From: Scytalidium lignicola
Taxonomy: Eukaryota > Ascomycota > Leotiomycetes
Assembly: GCA_002812745.2 (NCBI GenBank)
Contig: NCSJ02000185.1
Coordinates: forward strand, 1 to 64,000
DNA length: 64,000 bases
Direction of reading: 5' to 3'
Shown: positions 1 through 10,020 of the stretch, piece after piece
How the letters are laid out: each line of letters begins with the position of its first letter
How positions within the stretch are numbered: position 1 is the first letter of the stretch
Notes under the pieces: generated by a model
What the model saw: the letters and a program-made list of their open reading frames with translations, nothing else
What the model was told of the DNA's origin: nothing
Database searches by the model: none
Translations under genes and position numbers: made by a program

Positions 1-30
1 TTTCGGTGCTTCGGTGACATGGGGGTGTGT

Positions 31-193
31 TGTGATATCCTAGTTGCCACCTTAGGCACCACGTTTCACCTATTACACATGACTTCCCTTTCTAGTAGTT
101 AGCTTCACTTGTACGTACGTAGCTACACTACAACACCACAATATATTTGAGTAACCCCGATTACGCAACCTCTTGCTGTGCTTAATTCAACAG
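31..193 (-). repeat. Dispersed ~165 bp repeat, copy A (inverted)
   Basis: Read on the minus strand, this segment aligns over nearly its whole length with 17158-17326 and 17433-17616. Shared blocks include GTTGAATTA at one end, GGGGTTACTC, ATATTGTGGTGTTG, GGGAAGTCA and GGTGGCAACTAGGATAT at the other end. It contains no ORF. Copy A is inverted relative to the other two. It could be a solo LTR, a MITE-like element or another short non-coding repeat. No terminal inverted repeats or target duplications were recognised. Confidence 0.8.
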
Positions 194-604
194 CTTATAT
201 AAGCCGTGAATAAGCTTGTGAATACTGAATACTTAAGATTATTGATTTGCCTTCTGCAAAACATCAACCGCTTTCCATTGTGGTCATTCTAGGTGATCGG
301 AGGCAGCGCACCTCACCTTTGTCGCTCAAGAGCTCCAAAACCAAGGCCACATCATTTCGCCCTTTCCCATTTTGTTTGAGTCGTAACTGTTATATTATCA
401 GTATGATAACTGAAACGTTTGTGATGGTATGCCCTTCCTATTCACTTTCCCCAGTTTGCAAGTCTTCTTCCATAACTCTGCAACCTAACACCTATGTTTT
501 TGTGACTCTTCCATCCACCTCCTTCCCCGCTCCTTGTATTATCCAATCTGCTCAAATTCTCTGCCTCGAATCCGAAGGTCTTACACTTATCCTCACTCAA
601 TCCG
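194..604. other. Intergenic, no supported gene
   Basis: The stretch follows repeat copy A and leads to the small ORF at 605. A 141-codon frame at 247-672 opens with TTG and has low-complexity Ser/Thr/Pro composition, so I do not treat it as a gene. A TATATAA-like string near 197 could be a promoter element for the downstream ORF, which is inference only. Confidence 0.4.
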
Positions 605-853
605 ATGCCATCGAGAATAACCTTGAATGCACCTTCCCCTGCCGAAAGATACACGCTGAACGTCCAATCTAGTTTGGCGGTCGTAGGATTCAACGCTGAG
701 ATTGGACGAGTGTTGACGAAGAAGGGTATTAGTATGAACCCCGTCAGTAGGTTCTTTCATGATCATCCGTTCGTGCCTAATGGTTGGGAAGATAAGGAAG
801 TTGAAGTACTTCTACAACTAGCCAGAGATGCTAAATCGAGAGGTCGGATTTGA
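605..853 (+). CDS. Small hypothetical protein (82 aa)
   Basis: A single ATG-initiated frame encodes 82 residues. The C-terminal half (FFHDHPFVPNGWEDKEVEVL followed by a basic helix) has protein-like composition, with an acidic stretch then LLQLARDAKSRGRI. No domain, signal peptide or membrane segment is visible, and I do not recognise the family. It could also be the last exon of a longer gene whose upstream exons lie in 250-600, since several AG acceptors exist there. It may be a gene remnant beside the repeat at the window edge. Confidence 0.4.
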   Translation: MPSRITLNAPSPAERYTLNVQSSLAVVGFNAEIGRVLTKKGISMNPVSRFFHDHPFVPNGWEDKEVEVLLQLARDAKSRGRI

Positions 854-1582
854 GCACGGGTTGAATAGTTTGAAATATATAGAACAGATATAAAGATTGG
901 TCTACGCTCAGAAAGATTATGTCTCTCAGAGTACCATGGATGCACTTGTAGTTTGATGTTTTGATGCCTTTAGCATTCTACCAACGCGTCTGCAATGATT
1001 AATTAACGTGTAATTACATCTAATGCTATAGCACTCTATTCGGATGTGCTCTGATCATTATAGATGGATACGTATGTTACAATAGCCTAAATTTCATTTA
1101 CTGTGGGGAAATAATTCAATTAGCATGAGTATGGACCTAATGTAGGTACAAAGCCGTTAGCCAGAAACACCATTCGTGCTACCTTGATGGATGATTTCTC
1201 CGTGTCGAAAAGCCAAGCCTGTCAACCACCACATCACAGACAATCTCAGACCACAATAGTAATTGATCAGTGACTTAAATTAGAGAATAACAATAATGAA
1301 GTCAGCAGATCTGATCCCATATAGCAAAGTTCAGTCCGACCTGAAAAAAGAAAAGCATTTGGTGATTCCGTTGGAAAACAAGTATTGTGGAAAGTGTTTC
1401 AATGTCTCCACCTGCAACAGATGGCAAATAAAGGTAAGAAGAAAGCCTGCATATCAGTGATTTCTTTATCTGATGTTGCATGCGTAGCACAGTTCCAAAC
1501 AATTGTTGTAAATGGTCCAATCTCGATACCTTTATACTTTCTGCTTATGGTCGTTAGACATGCAACTACGTTGAGAAAGAAA
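854..1582. other. Intergenic, no supported gene
   Basis: AT-rich sequence between two small hypothetical genes on opposite strands. It probably holds both 3' ends. Overlapping short frames at 1302-1608 on the minus strand follow directly on the stop of the next gene. They could be a mis-predicted 3' exon, but no convincing splice pair was found. Confidence 0.4.
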
Positions 1583-2173
1583 CTAGTTCCTTCGAGTTCT
1601 GCGTGCACAACCAGAACGGTGTGGGCGTGGACTTCCTTCCAGCTCTCGAATCAAGTTGTCATCACCAACAATCAGCTCCTCATCCGCAGAGTCCTCTTCA
1701 TCCTTAGGAGCAACGAAATCTGCATCCTTCACGTCATCATATATTATAGAATTGTCTGATTCCTCCGTCTTAATATCAATATCAAGCTGCTCCCGAATAT
1801 AGCCTTCATCGTCAGAGCCAATTTGGGCCTGGACAGATGTGCCAGTTATCACAGAGTCTGAGTCTGAGTCTAATTCAAATATGGTGTGTCTCATCATATT
1901 GCCTTTAATTGATGGAAAAGCTAGGCGACTTTGGGTATCAAGCTCGAATCGTGCTCTTTTGGTGGCAGGTTCTCCATCAACATTTGCCTGGTCAGCATCT
2001 ACACGCAAAGACCGAAAAGAATTCGGATCCAAGCCGCGTTTGTGAAGGATGTCACGCAACTCCGCATTTGTAGGCTGACCAAGTGGTGTGGAGTTGGGTA
2101 GAACAACGGATGGTAAGATCAGCGGTCGGAAGAGGTCCAGTATATATAGACTCTGAGCCGTGAAACTTATCAT
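1583..2173 (-). CDS. Acidic hypothetical protein (196 aa)
   Basis: The ATG at 2173 opens a 196-residue frame. Residues ~30-55 (PTNAELRDILHKRGLDPNSF) look like a short helical motif. A basic patch TKRAR (~70-75) resembles a nuclear localisation signal. The rest is strongly acidic (runs such as DSDSDS, TEESDNS, DEEDSADEE), and the C-terminus is basic (CARRTRRN). This suggests a nuclear, disordered protein, but the family is not recognised. It lies head to head with the bromodomain gene, about 450 bp between start codons, so the two may share a promoter. The N-terminal 25 residues are hydrophobic and may be wrongly included. Confidence 0.5.
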   Translation of the reverse strand: MISFTAQSLYILDLFRPLILPSVVLPNSTPLGQPTNAELRDILHKRGLDPNSFRSLRVDADQANVDGEPATKRARFELDTQSRLAFPSIKGNMMRHTIFELDSDSDSVITGTSVQAQIGSDDEGYIREQLDIDIKTEESDNSIIYDDVKDADFVAPKDEEDSADEELIVGDDNLIRELEGSPRPHRSGCARRTRRN

Positions 2174-2621
2174 AGACTGGTAAGATCTGTGTGTTCATCT
2201 GGTACTTCCCATCCTTGTGTGTGTCGAGTATAATACAGCTCTTAATACTCAGGAGCGTGCNAAGCCACACAAAAAAAANCCCCCCCCAGCCTCCGAACAA
2301 AAAAATTATACAGCACGTGACTTTTCGCTCTTGCGACGTCTCGTGAATACACCATCACGATCACGTCCCAGCCTATTTCGACCCAGCAGCCACCTCGAAC
2401 TCCCTGGTATCCGGAAGTTCGATCTCAAACCGACACACGCTACGCCAGAGCTTTCTCCTCGATCGCCTTACAGCCGTCGTCGCCCGTCGCCGTCGCCTGA
2501 CGCTGCGCTACGCTTCTACCCTGAGCTCCATGTGGATCTAGAGCTCGACGTCGTGGCTCCTCTTAAGTTTCTGTCAGGACGCGACAATCCCCTCGAGAGT
2601 CGGCGAGGCGGATACTGGGGC
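2174..2621. promoter_or_regulatory. Divergent intergenic / 5' leader region
   Basis: This region separates the divergent starts of the acidic hypothetical gene and the bromodomain gene. It contains two N bases (2261 and 2279), the second between an A8 and a C8 run, typical of homopolymer uncertainty. The bromodomain reading frame stays open upstream of its ATG back to 2217, but without any in-frame ATG. I therefore place that start at 2622 and treat this as promoter plus 5' leader. Confidence 0.5.
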
Positions 2622-5588
2622 ATGAATACTACGACGGCCTACACACAACTCGAATGTCTCCTGTTGTTCCAATCGCTCGTAGCTTATGGCACCGACTCTA
2701 GCGCCTTCGACCGCATTTCCGACCTGCTCAAGAGCAACGCCCTCGTGAAAGGTGGAGATAGCTACGATCCGAATCGCCTGAGTGTCGACGCCCTGCACGA
2801 GCTTTACCAGTCCCTGTTACGAGAAGAAAATAAGAGCGAGGATGAGAAGACCGATGGCGTGGAAGATGGAAGTCGTAGTAGTCCGACTCCGTCACGCAAA
2901 CGGAAGTTGCAGAGCCCCGCCCTGAAGGACACCCGCGATGTGACGGAGAAGAAGCTGTCGATATTGGTAGACAGACTGTATGCACGCTACAGAGATTACA
3001 TGATAAAGGCGATTCGGGAGGATGAACGAAGATACGCCAAGGTTCAGCAGGAAATTGTCGAGATCGAGAGAGGCGACTGGGATGAGAGGATATTGCGAGA
3101 CAATAAGGCTCTAGCTAGGGAGAATGGCATAATCACACCTCCACCCTCTCTTCCTCAGACGGAGCAGCAGCAGCAGCAGCAACAGCCGGTTGAGAAGAAG
3201 AAGACTAACGGGCAAGTTCTCACGCGTGAGGCTATCCCACAGGAGAAGAAGCTTGCTGAAGTTCCTCAACCCACCCATGCTCCCCCGGCGGTGCCAGAAC
3301 CGACAAAGGAGAAGGATACGTCGGCAAACGTACCAGCCCCTTCTTCACAACCAGCTCCACAAACAGCTCCTCAGGCTGTTCAGCAAGAGCCTCCAGCTCA
3401 ACCAGAAGGTCTAGCTATCAGTGATGTGCTGAATGGTGCTAGTGCAGCGTCCACAAGACCGGCTTCGCCTCAAGTTGAGGCTCCCTCTCTTCCAAAGGCA
3501 GACACTCATGCTATTCAACCAAATGGCCACCAAAAACCACCTGTTACTACAGCTGAAGGTCCCTCGCCAGTCCAGCCTCGTCAACCTACTCAGCCGAGTC
3601 AGCCTGCTCAGCCTGCTCAATCTGTACCACAGCAACAAGGAAATGCTTGGAAGTGGGAGCAGCCTTACCAACCTGGTCCGACACAGCATCCCCTACCTTA
3701 TCAGCCAGGTCCACCGTATCCCCAATTCAATCCGGCTCAATATCCTCAGACTCCTCAACCTCCGCAGCATCCTCAATCTTTTCAACACCCCCCACAGTCT
3801 CATGGCCCACCATATCCAGGGCTGCCTCCTTTCCCTCAACAGCCTCAACACCACCCGTTTGTACCTTCGTCTCCACACTCTTCAGGGCCAGGACCAATTG
3901 TACTTCCACCACCTGCTGCAGTTCATAAATCTCCAGGAGGATCACCAGGAAGACCCTTGCCTGATATATCTGGCCAACATTATCGTCCCTCATCTGCCTC
4001 TTCACATGTCCAGCAACTACAACCTCCAACGGGTGCTTATCCACCTTCATATACGCCACAGCAAAGGCCGGTATCATCTAATGGCCCTCCACCACAACAA
4101 TGGAACCAACCATATCCTCCATATCAACCCCCACCACAAGGTTACCCTTACACTCCACAGGTTCCTGGTCAGCGTCCTCCATTCCCGCCTCGACCTGAAT
4201 TGATTCCTCCAGATAGTCGGCAGTATAATTCCCCATACAATGCAAATCAAACTCCAAGACCACCAGTCACATCACAGCGGCCTGCCACCATATCTACACC
4301 TAAAGCCCGACCTAGTCTACCAAGCACGCCAGTTTCTCATTCTCAACCTCTTTTCATGACTGGTAATGCCACGCAGTGGACTCCTAATCCATCGGGCTCC
4401 ACACCTCGTCCTTACCACTTGACAAAACCTCCAACGGTTGAGCCACTGAGTCCAGTGTTGAGGCCTGCCAAACTCCCCGAAGTACAAAAGGAAGGCACCA
4501 GACCGAAACCTCAGACTCAGAAGACGGAAACCCAGAAGGCAGAGGTTCCGAAAACAGAACCCCGAAAGACGGAAACTCAAAAGCTAGAAGCACAGAAGGT
4601 AGAGGCTAAGAAATCAGAACCCTCAAAAGCTGCAGAATTAATTTCACGGCAGCGAGGTCGCCCGCGCACAAGAGCTGGAAGCACTGCATCGTCAGCCATT
4701 GCTGGCTCTCGCCGGAGTCAATCAGTGGCCTCACATACGGACGAACTTGCATTGGATACAGAAGGAACTAACCGTCGCGTTAAGCAAGAGGTCGCAACGC
4801 CCAGAGGTGTTGAAGACATCGGGGACACTACCGCTGACGAAGGCACTGTACGACGCAAGCGACCCTTGAAAGAAGCTCCGTCCCCACGATACCCTACAAA
4901 GCGTAAGCGTCTTGAGAGCATCGACCGCCGGGAGCCTTCTGGACCTGCTACACAAGTCCTCTGGACGCGTGCCTTCCCAAAGATAAGCGCACAAGCCCTA
5001 GAAGCCATCAGTGGACATCGAAATGCAAGCACCTTTGCTGCCCCTGTTAAGGAGCGCGATGCACCCGGCTATAGAGACGTTATTCTCAGACCCCAAGATC
5101 TCAAATCCATCCGCTCAGCTATTACAGCCGGGAATCGAGCGGCGGCGGGGGTAGCTCCTGAGGATCAGAGTCAATCCGGTGTCTGGCTTCCCATCTCGGA
5201 AGATCTCATTCCACCAAAGGGCATCATTAACTTCGCCCAGCTTGAAAAGGAACTTATGCGGATATTTGCCAACGCCATCATGTTCAATGCCGATCCCAAT
5301 CGTGGCTTCGGTCGCACGTTTGATGCCGCTGCGCGTGGGGAAGACGACGAGGAGGCTGATAGGACGGGCTACGAATTCGACGAGAATGGCGTTGTTAAGG
5401 AGACCACGGCTATGTATGCTGATGTGGAAAGGATCATATCGTCGCTCCGGAGCGCAGAGAGGGGTGCGGAGGAAGCAAGAGAGCTCCTTGCTGAGGACGA
5501 CGAGCCAGATGAGTTAGCTGGAGATGGGGGCGATAATGTGGGTGGTAGTGGTCACGGGAGCATTGCAAAGAGGAGACGGAAAATGTAA
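2622..5588 (+). CDS. BDC1: Brd8/Bdc1-like bromodomain protein, NuA4 subunit
   Basis: Single exon, 988 aa from the first ATG in frame. The N-terminus (YTQLECLLLFQSLVAYGTD, then DRISDLLKSNALVKGG) matches the Brd8/Bdc1 N-terminal helical region; a coiled coil follows (~110-165). A poly-Q run lies near residue 180, and ~200-620 is Pro/Gln-rich and disordered. Residues ~626-670 form a degenerate Lys/Thr/Glu repeat (KTETQKAEVPKTEPRKTE). The C-terminal domain (~780-895) is a bromodomain, with RAFPKISAQALEAISGHRNA, the DVILRPQDLKSIRSAI helix and IFANAIMFNADP carrying the acetyl-lysine-binding Asn. In the family it is a chromatin-reading subunit of the NuA4 histone acetyltransferase. Assignment to family is firm; membership of NuA4 is by family. 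Confidence 0.85.
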   Translation: MNTTTAYTQLECLLLFQSLVAYGTDSSAFDRISDLLKSNALVKGGDSYDPNRLSVDALHELYQSLLREENKSEDEKTDGVEDGSRSSPTPSRKRKLQSPALKDTRDVTEKKLSILVDRLYARYRDYMIKAIREDERRYAKVQQEIVEIERGDWDERILRDNKALARENGIITPPPSLPQTEQQQQQQQPVEKKKTNGQVLTREAIPQEKKLAEVPQPTHAPPAVPEPTKEKDTSANVPAPSSQPAPQTAPQAVQQEPPAQPEGLAISDVLNGASAASTRPASPQVEAPSLPKADTHAIQPNGHQKPPVTTAEGPSPVQPRQPTQPSQPAQPAQSVPQQQGNAWKWEQPYQPGPTQHPLPYQPGPPYPQFNPAQYPQTPQPPQHPQSFQHPPQSHGPPYPGLPPFPQQPQHHPFVPSSPHSSGPGPIVLPPPAAVHKSPGGSPGRPLPDISGQHYRPSSASSHVQQLQPPTGAYPPSYTPQQRPVSSNGPPPQQWNQPYPPYQPPPQGYPYTPQVPGQRPPFPPRPELIPPDSRQYNSPYNANQTPRPPVTSQRPATISTPKARPSLPSTPVSHSQPLFMTGNATQWTPNPSGSTPRPYHLTKPPTVEPLSPVLRPAKLPEVQKEGTRPKPQTQKTETQKAEVPKTEPRKTETQKLEAQKVEAKKSEPSKAAELISRQRGRPRTRAGSTASSAIAGSRRSQSVASHTDELALDTEGTNRRVKQEVATPRGVEDIGDTTADEGTVRRKRPLKEAPSPRYPTKRKRLESIDRREPSGPATQVLWTRAFPKISAQALEAISGHRNASTFAAPVKERDAPGYRDVILRPQDLKSIRSAITAGNRAAAGVAPEDQSQSGVWLPISEDLIPPKGIINFAQLEKELMRIFANAIMFNADPNRGFGRTFDAAARGEDDEEADRTGYEFDENGVVKETTAMYADVERIISSLRSAERGAEEARELLAEDDEPDELAGDGGDNVGGSGHGSIAKRRRKM

Positions 5589-8500
5589 CATGAAACATGA
5601 TCATTATTGTTAATTTTTATTTATGAGTCTGGTCTAGGGAGGGAAGGTAGATGTCATGTTTAGACCAACTCCCCCTTTTTTTTCACGCGCTTGTAGTTAT
5701 ATATATCGGGTGGCAGGATGTGTGGGTGTAGTTCTTGGCCGGGTGGCTAAAATAGATTAGCTTAGGTAGCTGTGAATTTTACGTTGTACCATTTGATGTT
5801 ATAAAATACTTAGGATGTGTGCTCTGTAGATAATATCTTTGATGAATAACGATATAATTCAATATTAGGTATTCTCTTTTAAGATTTTGATACGAGGTGA
5901 GTAGATTGATTTATAGCTTACGGAAAGTGAATTACAACAATCGTCATGATATAAAAGACCCCCATGACTATTGTCAATCCTTCATTTAGAAAAGGCTCAA
6001 CGGAGTGGAGTTCAAAGTCAGGGACTGGAACCAGAAGATGACGGTGATAATGGGGTCACCTACCGTTTCCAGAAAGTCCGGCCTGCACCACATCTCCCGC
6101 CGTACCAAGACCGTACTAGCCAGGCGGCTGTGGTGGTCGCGATGTCCCCCAAGATGTCTCTGGCCTTGTCGTACCTGGAGAAGTGGGGCAACCTGCCAAC
6201 TAAACAGATAATATTTAGTCCTGAGTTAACTTAACGGTAGTAATATATTAAATTGACAACGATGATCTAAATGAAGACACTGATAGTTAAATGACGAAAC
6301 AACTTGTTCCTTAAAACAGTTTATGCAATAAGGGTAAATTGAACTAACAGGCTCCCAGCCATGCTAGCTTCCAACATCGATTTCCTTTCTTCTGGCATTA
6401 GAGTAAGGAATTACAAGCAGCCGCAATAAATTTCCCAAGCAATCTGAATGAGCTTTTTCTTGGACTTAACGAACACCCATTCTTTGAATACCCGCGATGA
6501 TATTCGTTATTCTCCTCCATGGAAATGAAATTTAAGAATGATTTGACTGTCCAAGATTCACTAAAATGAAATCCGATTTTAGACAAATTGGTGAGCCATT
6601 ATGGATTAATTTTTTATCTTCTGGTATGGATAGTGTTTGTGCATTTACTAGGACTTATGTTCTTGATCTCCTTCATTCCGAAAATTGTGTAGATTACTCA
6701 ATTTGTCCAAGAACACCGGATTGCCAACAATACAGCTAGCTATTTGATATGCATGATTATCTAACAATATTGACCAGTTCTACAGGCTCGATTCAAACAA
6801 TAACAAGACCGGCTAATGCTTTATTTGTTAATTAAACACTGATAATAAGGGCAGAGATGATGAAATCCACTTAAACGGAAGTAATTGGGACATTTAAGAA
6901 CTAATGGCCTTTCGAGTTATTCTTAAAACAGAAAACAAAATCAATCTCTTAGAAGAAAAAGATAGCAAGGAAAACGAACAGACTAATGCCAACGAGGAGA
7001 TGAAAGCCTATATGACAACGACGAGATAATCAAGGATGGAAATATAAAAATGACAATGATCAACAATACCATTAGATTTTTACAGATGAAAGATGTAAAT
7101 AGTTGCCTGTGCAAGTATTGATATGAGGAGAACCTTAAGTTTCAATTCTAACTCCTAGAGGTTGTCTTTGTTCTGCTCTGCTTGTATATTACCACTTTAA
7201 CTGTAACAATACGGCGAAAGTGGAAGCATAACTCGCTGTTTTGGGATTCAATTTCTAGAAGGGACTAATCTACACAAGTAGCCATTGATAGCGGAAAACT
7301 CAAGATTTGAAGAATAAGAGATGGCATGAATATGATATATTGCCATGATTCTCCTCCCACCAGGCTGTTTCAGGCGAATTAAAGTTTATGCTCATGGGAG
7401 GATGAAATTTAGTGAATCATGGTAACGTCTAGATATTTAGCATTTCAAAACAAAAATGTACCCCTTCCGGTGAGACTGGACTAATGGTTTATCACTGACA
7501 GGAGCTCTATACTCACTACTCAAAAAAAGCTTCGAACTCGTGAAGCGAGGAAACTTTAGAATATCTGTGCCGCCTTAGACTCTTATACAGACGCACATTC
7601 GTTACACCACGCTCTTTAAGACTTGGAATCAACAGCATTTATAATGAGAAAGGGGCATCTTTTCATATTACATTAAATCAGGATATAGAAAGAAAAACGA
7701 CAACAATAATGGAATTGATGATACATGTTAAGGGTAACGTATGAGAAAATCTTCCCAAGAAGAAGTATGAGTAGAAAGATCAATCGAGTTGTTCGAATAG
7801 ATTCAATTGCTGTTCGGATTAATATGTCGGATATGTGGAAAATATCTGCGTTTTGGTGACCGTGATCCCAGAAATAAACCGCCCCCTTCTTGAAAAACTA
7901 GGGGGGATGTTATTAAATATATTTTTGCACTTTTAGAAACCCCTTCAAAAACTTACTTACTCTTGACTCATTGTCCAATGCGAAATGAAGCGGAATTCCG
8001 AACCATTCCCAACATATACCATACATACCGTAAAATTCTTTTTACCACATGGTTGGTATGTTGCTGACGCTATGGACAACTCCTAATTATTCGTATGTTA
8101 AAAAGAAATCATCTTACAGTGTAAAATCTAACTTATCCATATATGACAAACATTGGATATTCGCTTCTACTGATATTATTGGGGCGTTATAATGAGTATT
8201 TTCTTGAATTCTCTCTCATGGTATCAGAAGAAATAAGTCACAATCCTGTGATGGGCTACATCCTTTTGATTGTCCTATCTTAGTTTAGGTTCCCTTTACT
8301 TAAAAAAAGGCTTCCTAGAGAAAGTATAAATATTGCATTGTTGTAGAGTCACTGGAAATAATTCACTGTAAAGAAATCACAACAATAGAACCTTTCCTTT
8401 TCAAAAATTCGATAATCAAATACAAGGGCTTGGTTATGCTTAATTCTAGTAAAAAGGTTTGAGGGCCTCGGATTCTATATCAGAGCCATCATATTTTCTT

Positions 8501-9294
8501 CTGTTGTTGGTCAGATGTTATCAATTTTTATAGCTTTAGTGCTTACATTTCTTAGAACTCAAAAGAGATGAAAAGAGAGGCCTAGAATAGGAACCATCAT
8601 CTTTGTCTTAGTAAACATGAAATCTGGCTCTTCTAGTGCTAAATATGGAAAGTCTTCAGGGGTAACATGCTCATTGGTACCGCAAAACAGTTAGAGACAA
8701 GATTCATCAATAACATCTAATCTGTGAGTACAAGTGATTGCTCCTAAGATCTAGAATATAAAAAGGTGGCATAGACGTAAGAAGTAAATTAAATATTGCA
8801 TAGATGTAGCAGTAATCTAAGGAGAGCGCCGCAAGTACTATCACTAGACTCACAGCGTGCTGTCTCGGCGCTCACCCGACGACTAAGCATTGAGCCATGG
8901 TCTGTTTGCTTGAACGATTCACTCGTTCAGCTGGCGGAGCAACTGACTCAATCATAAATTTGAGTGATTCAATCGAAATTCACTCGTCACTCTCATTCTG
9001 AGAAAATTTTATGCAAGCATTCTGACCTGACACAAAGAATACGCTACAATAACTCTCTAGAGTTTGATCAAACCGTTCACTTAGGTTCTACAAGAGGTAT
9101 GTTCTTTACGTGAATCCTATCTTCTGATCTTTACGTTGCCTACAACGACCCTATATTTCATAGCTGTCGTGTTGAGGAATGTGGATATTGTCTAATGACG
9201 CATTAGTACCGGGCACAGAAAATTAGTAAAGGAGAGAACTAGAAGTGTAAAAGCGCATCAAGGGATCTTGCACGCAGTCGATCAAAGAAAAACC
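5589..9294. other. AT-rich gene desert (~3.7 kb)
   Basis: No frame longer than ~100 codons and no recognisable gene. Composition is strongly AT-rich with frequent TAA/TTA/ATT, compatible with old RIP-mutated repeat DNA. One GC-richer island lies at ~5985-6215 (separate entry). A second less AT-rich patch (8815-9010) has short direct and inverted repeats around GATTCACTCG. No rRNA or tRNA is visible. Confidence 0.55.
6060..6235 (-). pseudogene. Possible gene fragment in AT-rich desert
   Basis: On the minus strand an open frame reads ...RYDKARDILGDIATTTAAW... and ends in FWKR. Its base composition is clearly richer in GC than the surroundings. The frame runs into a GTAGGT string that would be a good 5' splice site. 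No start codon or partner exon is visible, and I do not recognise the protein. It looks like a decayed exon or an inserted gene fragment. Chance cannot be excluded at this length. Confidence 0.25.
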
Positions 9295-10020
9295 ATGCCT
9301 GCTCATAGAAGATCAAAAATGGGTCCCAAGTTCCGACAAAAAAGGCACCAGCGGACTGGATCTTCAAGCAGCTGGACATCGGAGCAAAAACAAGAATCAC
9401 AGAAACTACTGCGTATGCAGAAAGCCGCGTGTCATCATGGATTTTTCTGGTCACCGGTCTTTCCACGCAGTCTTGGAGACTACCTCCGGTTGAAAGAAGA
9501 ACTTGCGGCTGAGGAGGCACTGATGACGCGGAAGCAGCTGGAAGCAAAGGTTGAAGCGGCTCTCAGGATTGAACAGGGCCAGCTCAATATACCTAAAGTT
9601 GGAACGGTTATGAATGGAAGAGTATTTGAAGACGATAGAAGTCTTGTGTTGGCGGAGAAGACGGGTGGGTTACCTATCATGGGACAAATGTTGTCGACGT
9701 TGGTTGCTCCATGGCCAGAGCCGTCTATGTTTCAAGAATACGGACAGCAGAGGTTGGTTGCAGGAAAGAGAAGGATAATGCCACCGCCAGTTACCATGAA
9801 GGGTTATAATGACGAATTGGTGGTAATGCAGAAATTGGAGTGTCAACATGAAGAAGGTGGTTTGAAAGAGCAGCAGAAAGATGGTCGAAGACAGATCAAA
9901 TCAAAAGCTGCACAGGGTACATTTTCAGATCGCGCCCCTCCCGGAGGATGGCTCTTTAACGAGAATAGAATGCGGCGGTTTGGTTATTGGAGTGAGCTCT
10001 TGGATGAGATTGATGGATAG
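9295..10020 (+). CDS. Hypothetical protein (241 aa)
   Basis: The ATG at 9295 (context AACCATGCC) is the first ATG of the frame; an upstream extension to 9268 would start at TTG. The N-terminus is basic (HRRSK, KFRQKRHQR). A charged helical segment follows at ~60-90 (DYLRLKEELAAEEALMTRKQ), then a Pro-containing middle and a C-terminus PPGGWLFNENRMRRFGYWSE. No catalytic motif, signal peptide or membrane span is visible and the family is not recognised. The gene stands alone after the AT-rich desert and has more balanced codon usage than its flank, which supports real coding. Confidence 0.55.
   Translation: MPAHRRSKMGPKFRQKRHQRTGSSSSWTSEQKQESQKLLRMQKAACHHGFFWSPVFPRSLGDYLRLKEELAAEEALMTRKQLEAKVEAALRIEQGQLNIPKVGTVMNGRVFEDDRSLVLAEKTGGLPIMGQMLSTLVAPWPEPSMFQEYGQQRLVAGKRRIMPPPVTMKGYNDELVVMQKLECQHEEGGLKEQQKDGRRQIKSKAAQGTFSDRAPPGGWLFNENRMRRFGYWSELLDEIDG

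Noticed and set aside
3190..4203. Long alternative frames on both strands inside the bromodomain gene
   Set aside because: They follow from the low-complexity Pro/Gln coding region and are shadows of the supported frame.
9268..9294. Upstream extension of the 241 aa hypothetical protein
   Set aside because: The extension begins with TTG; the first ATG at 9295 has a good context.
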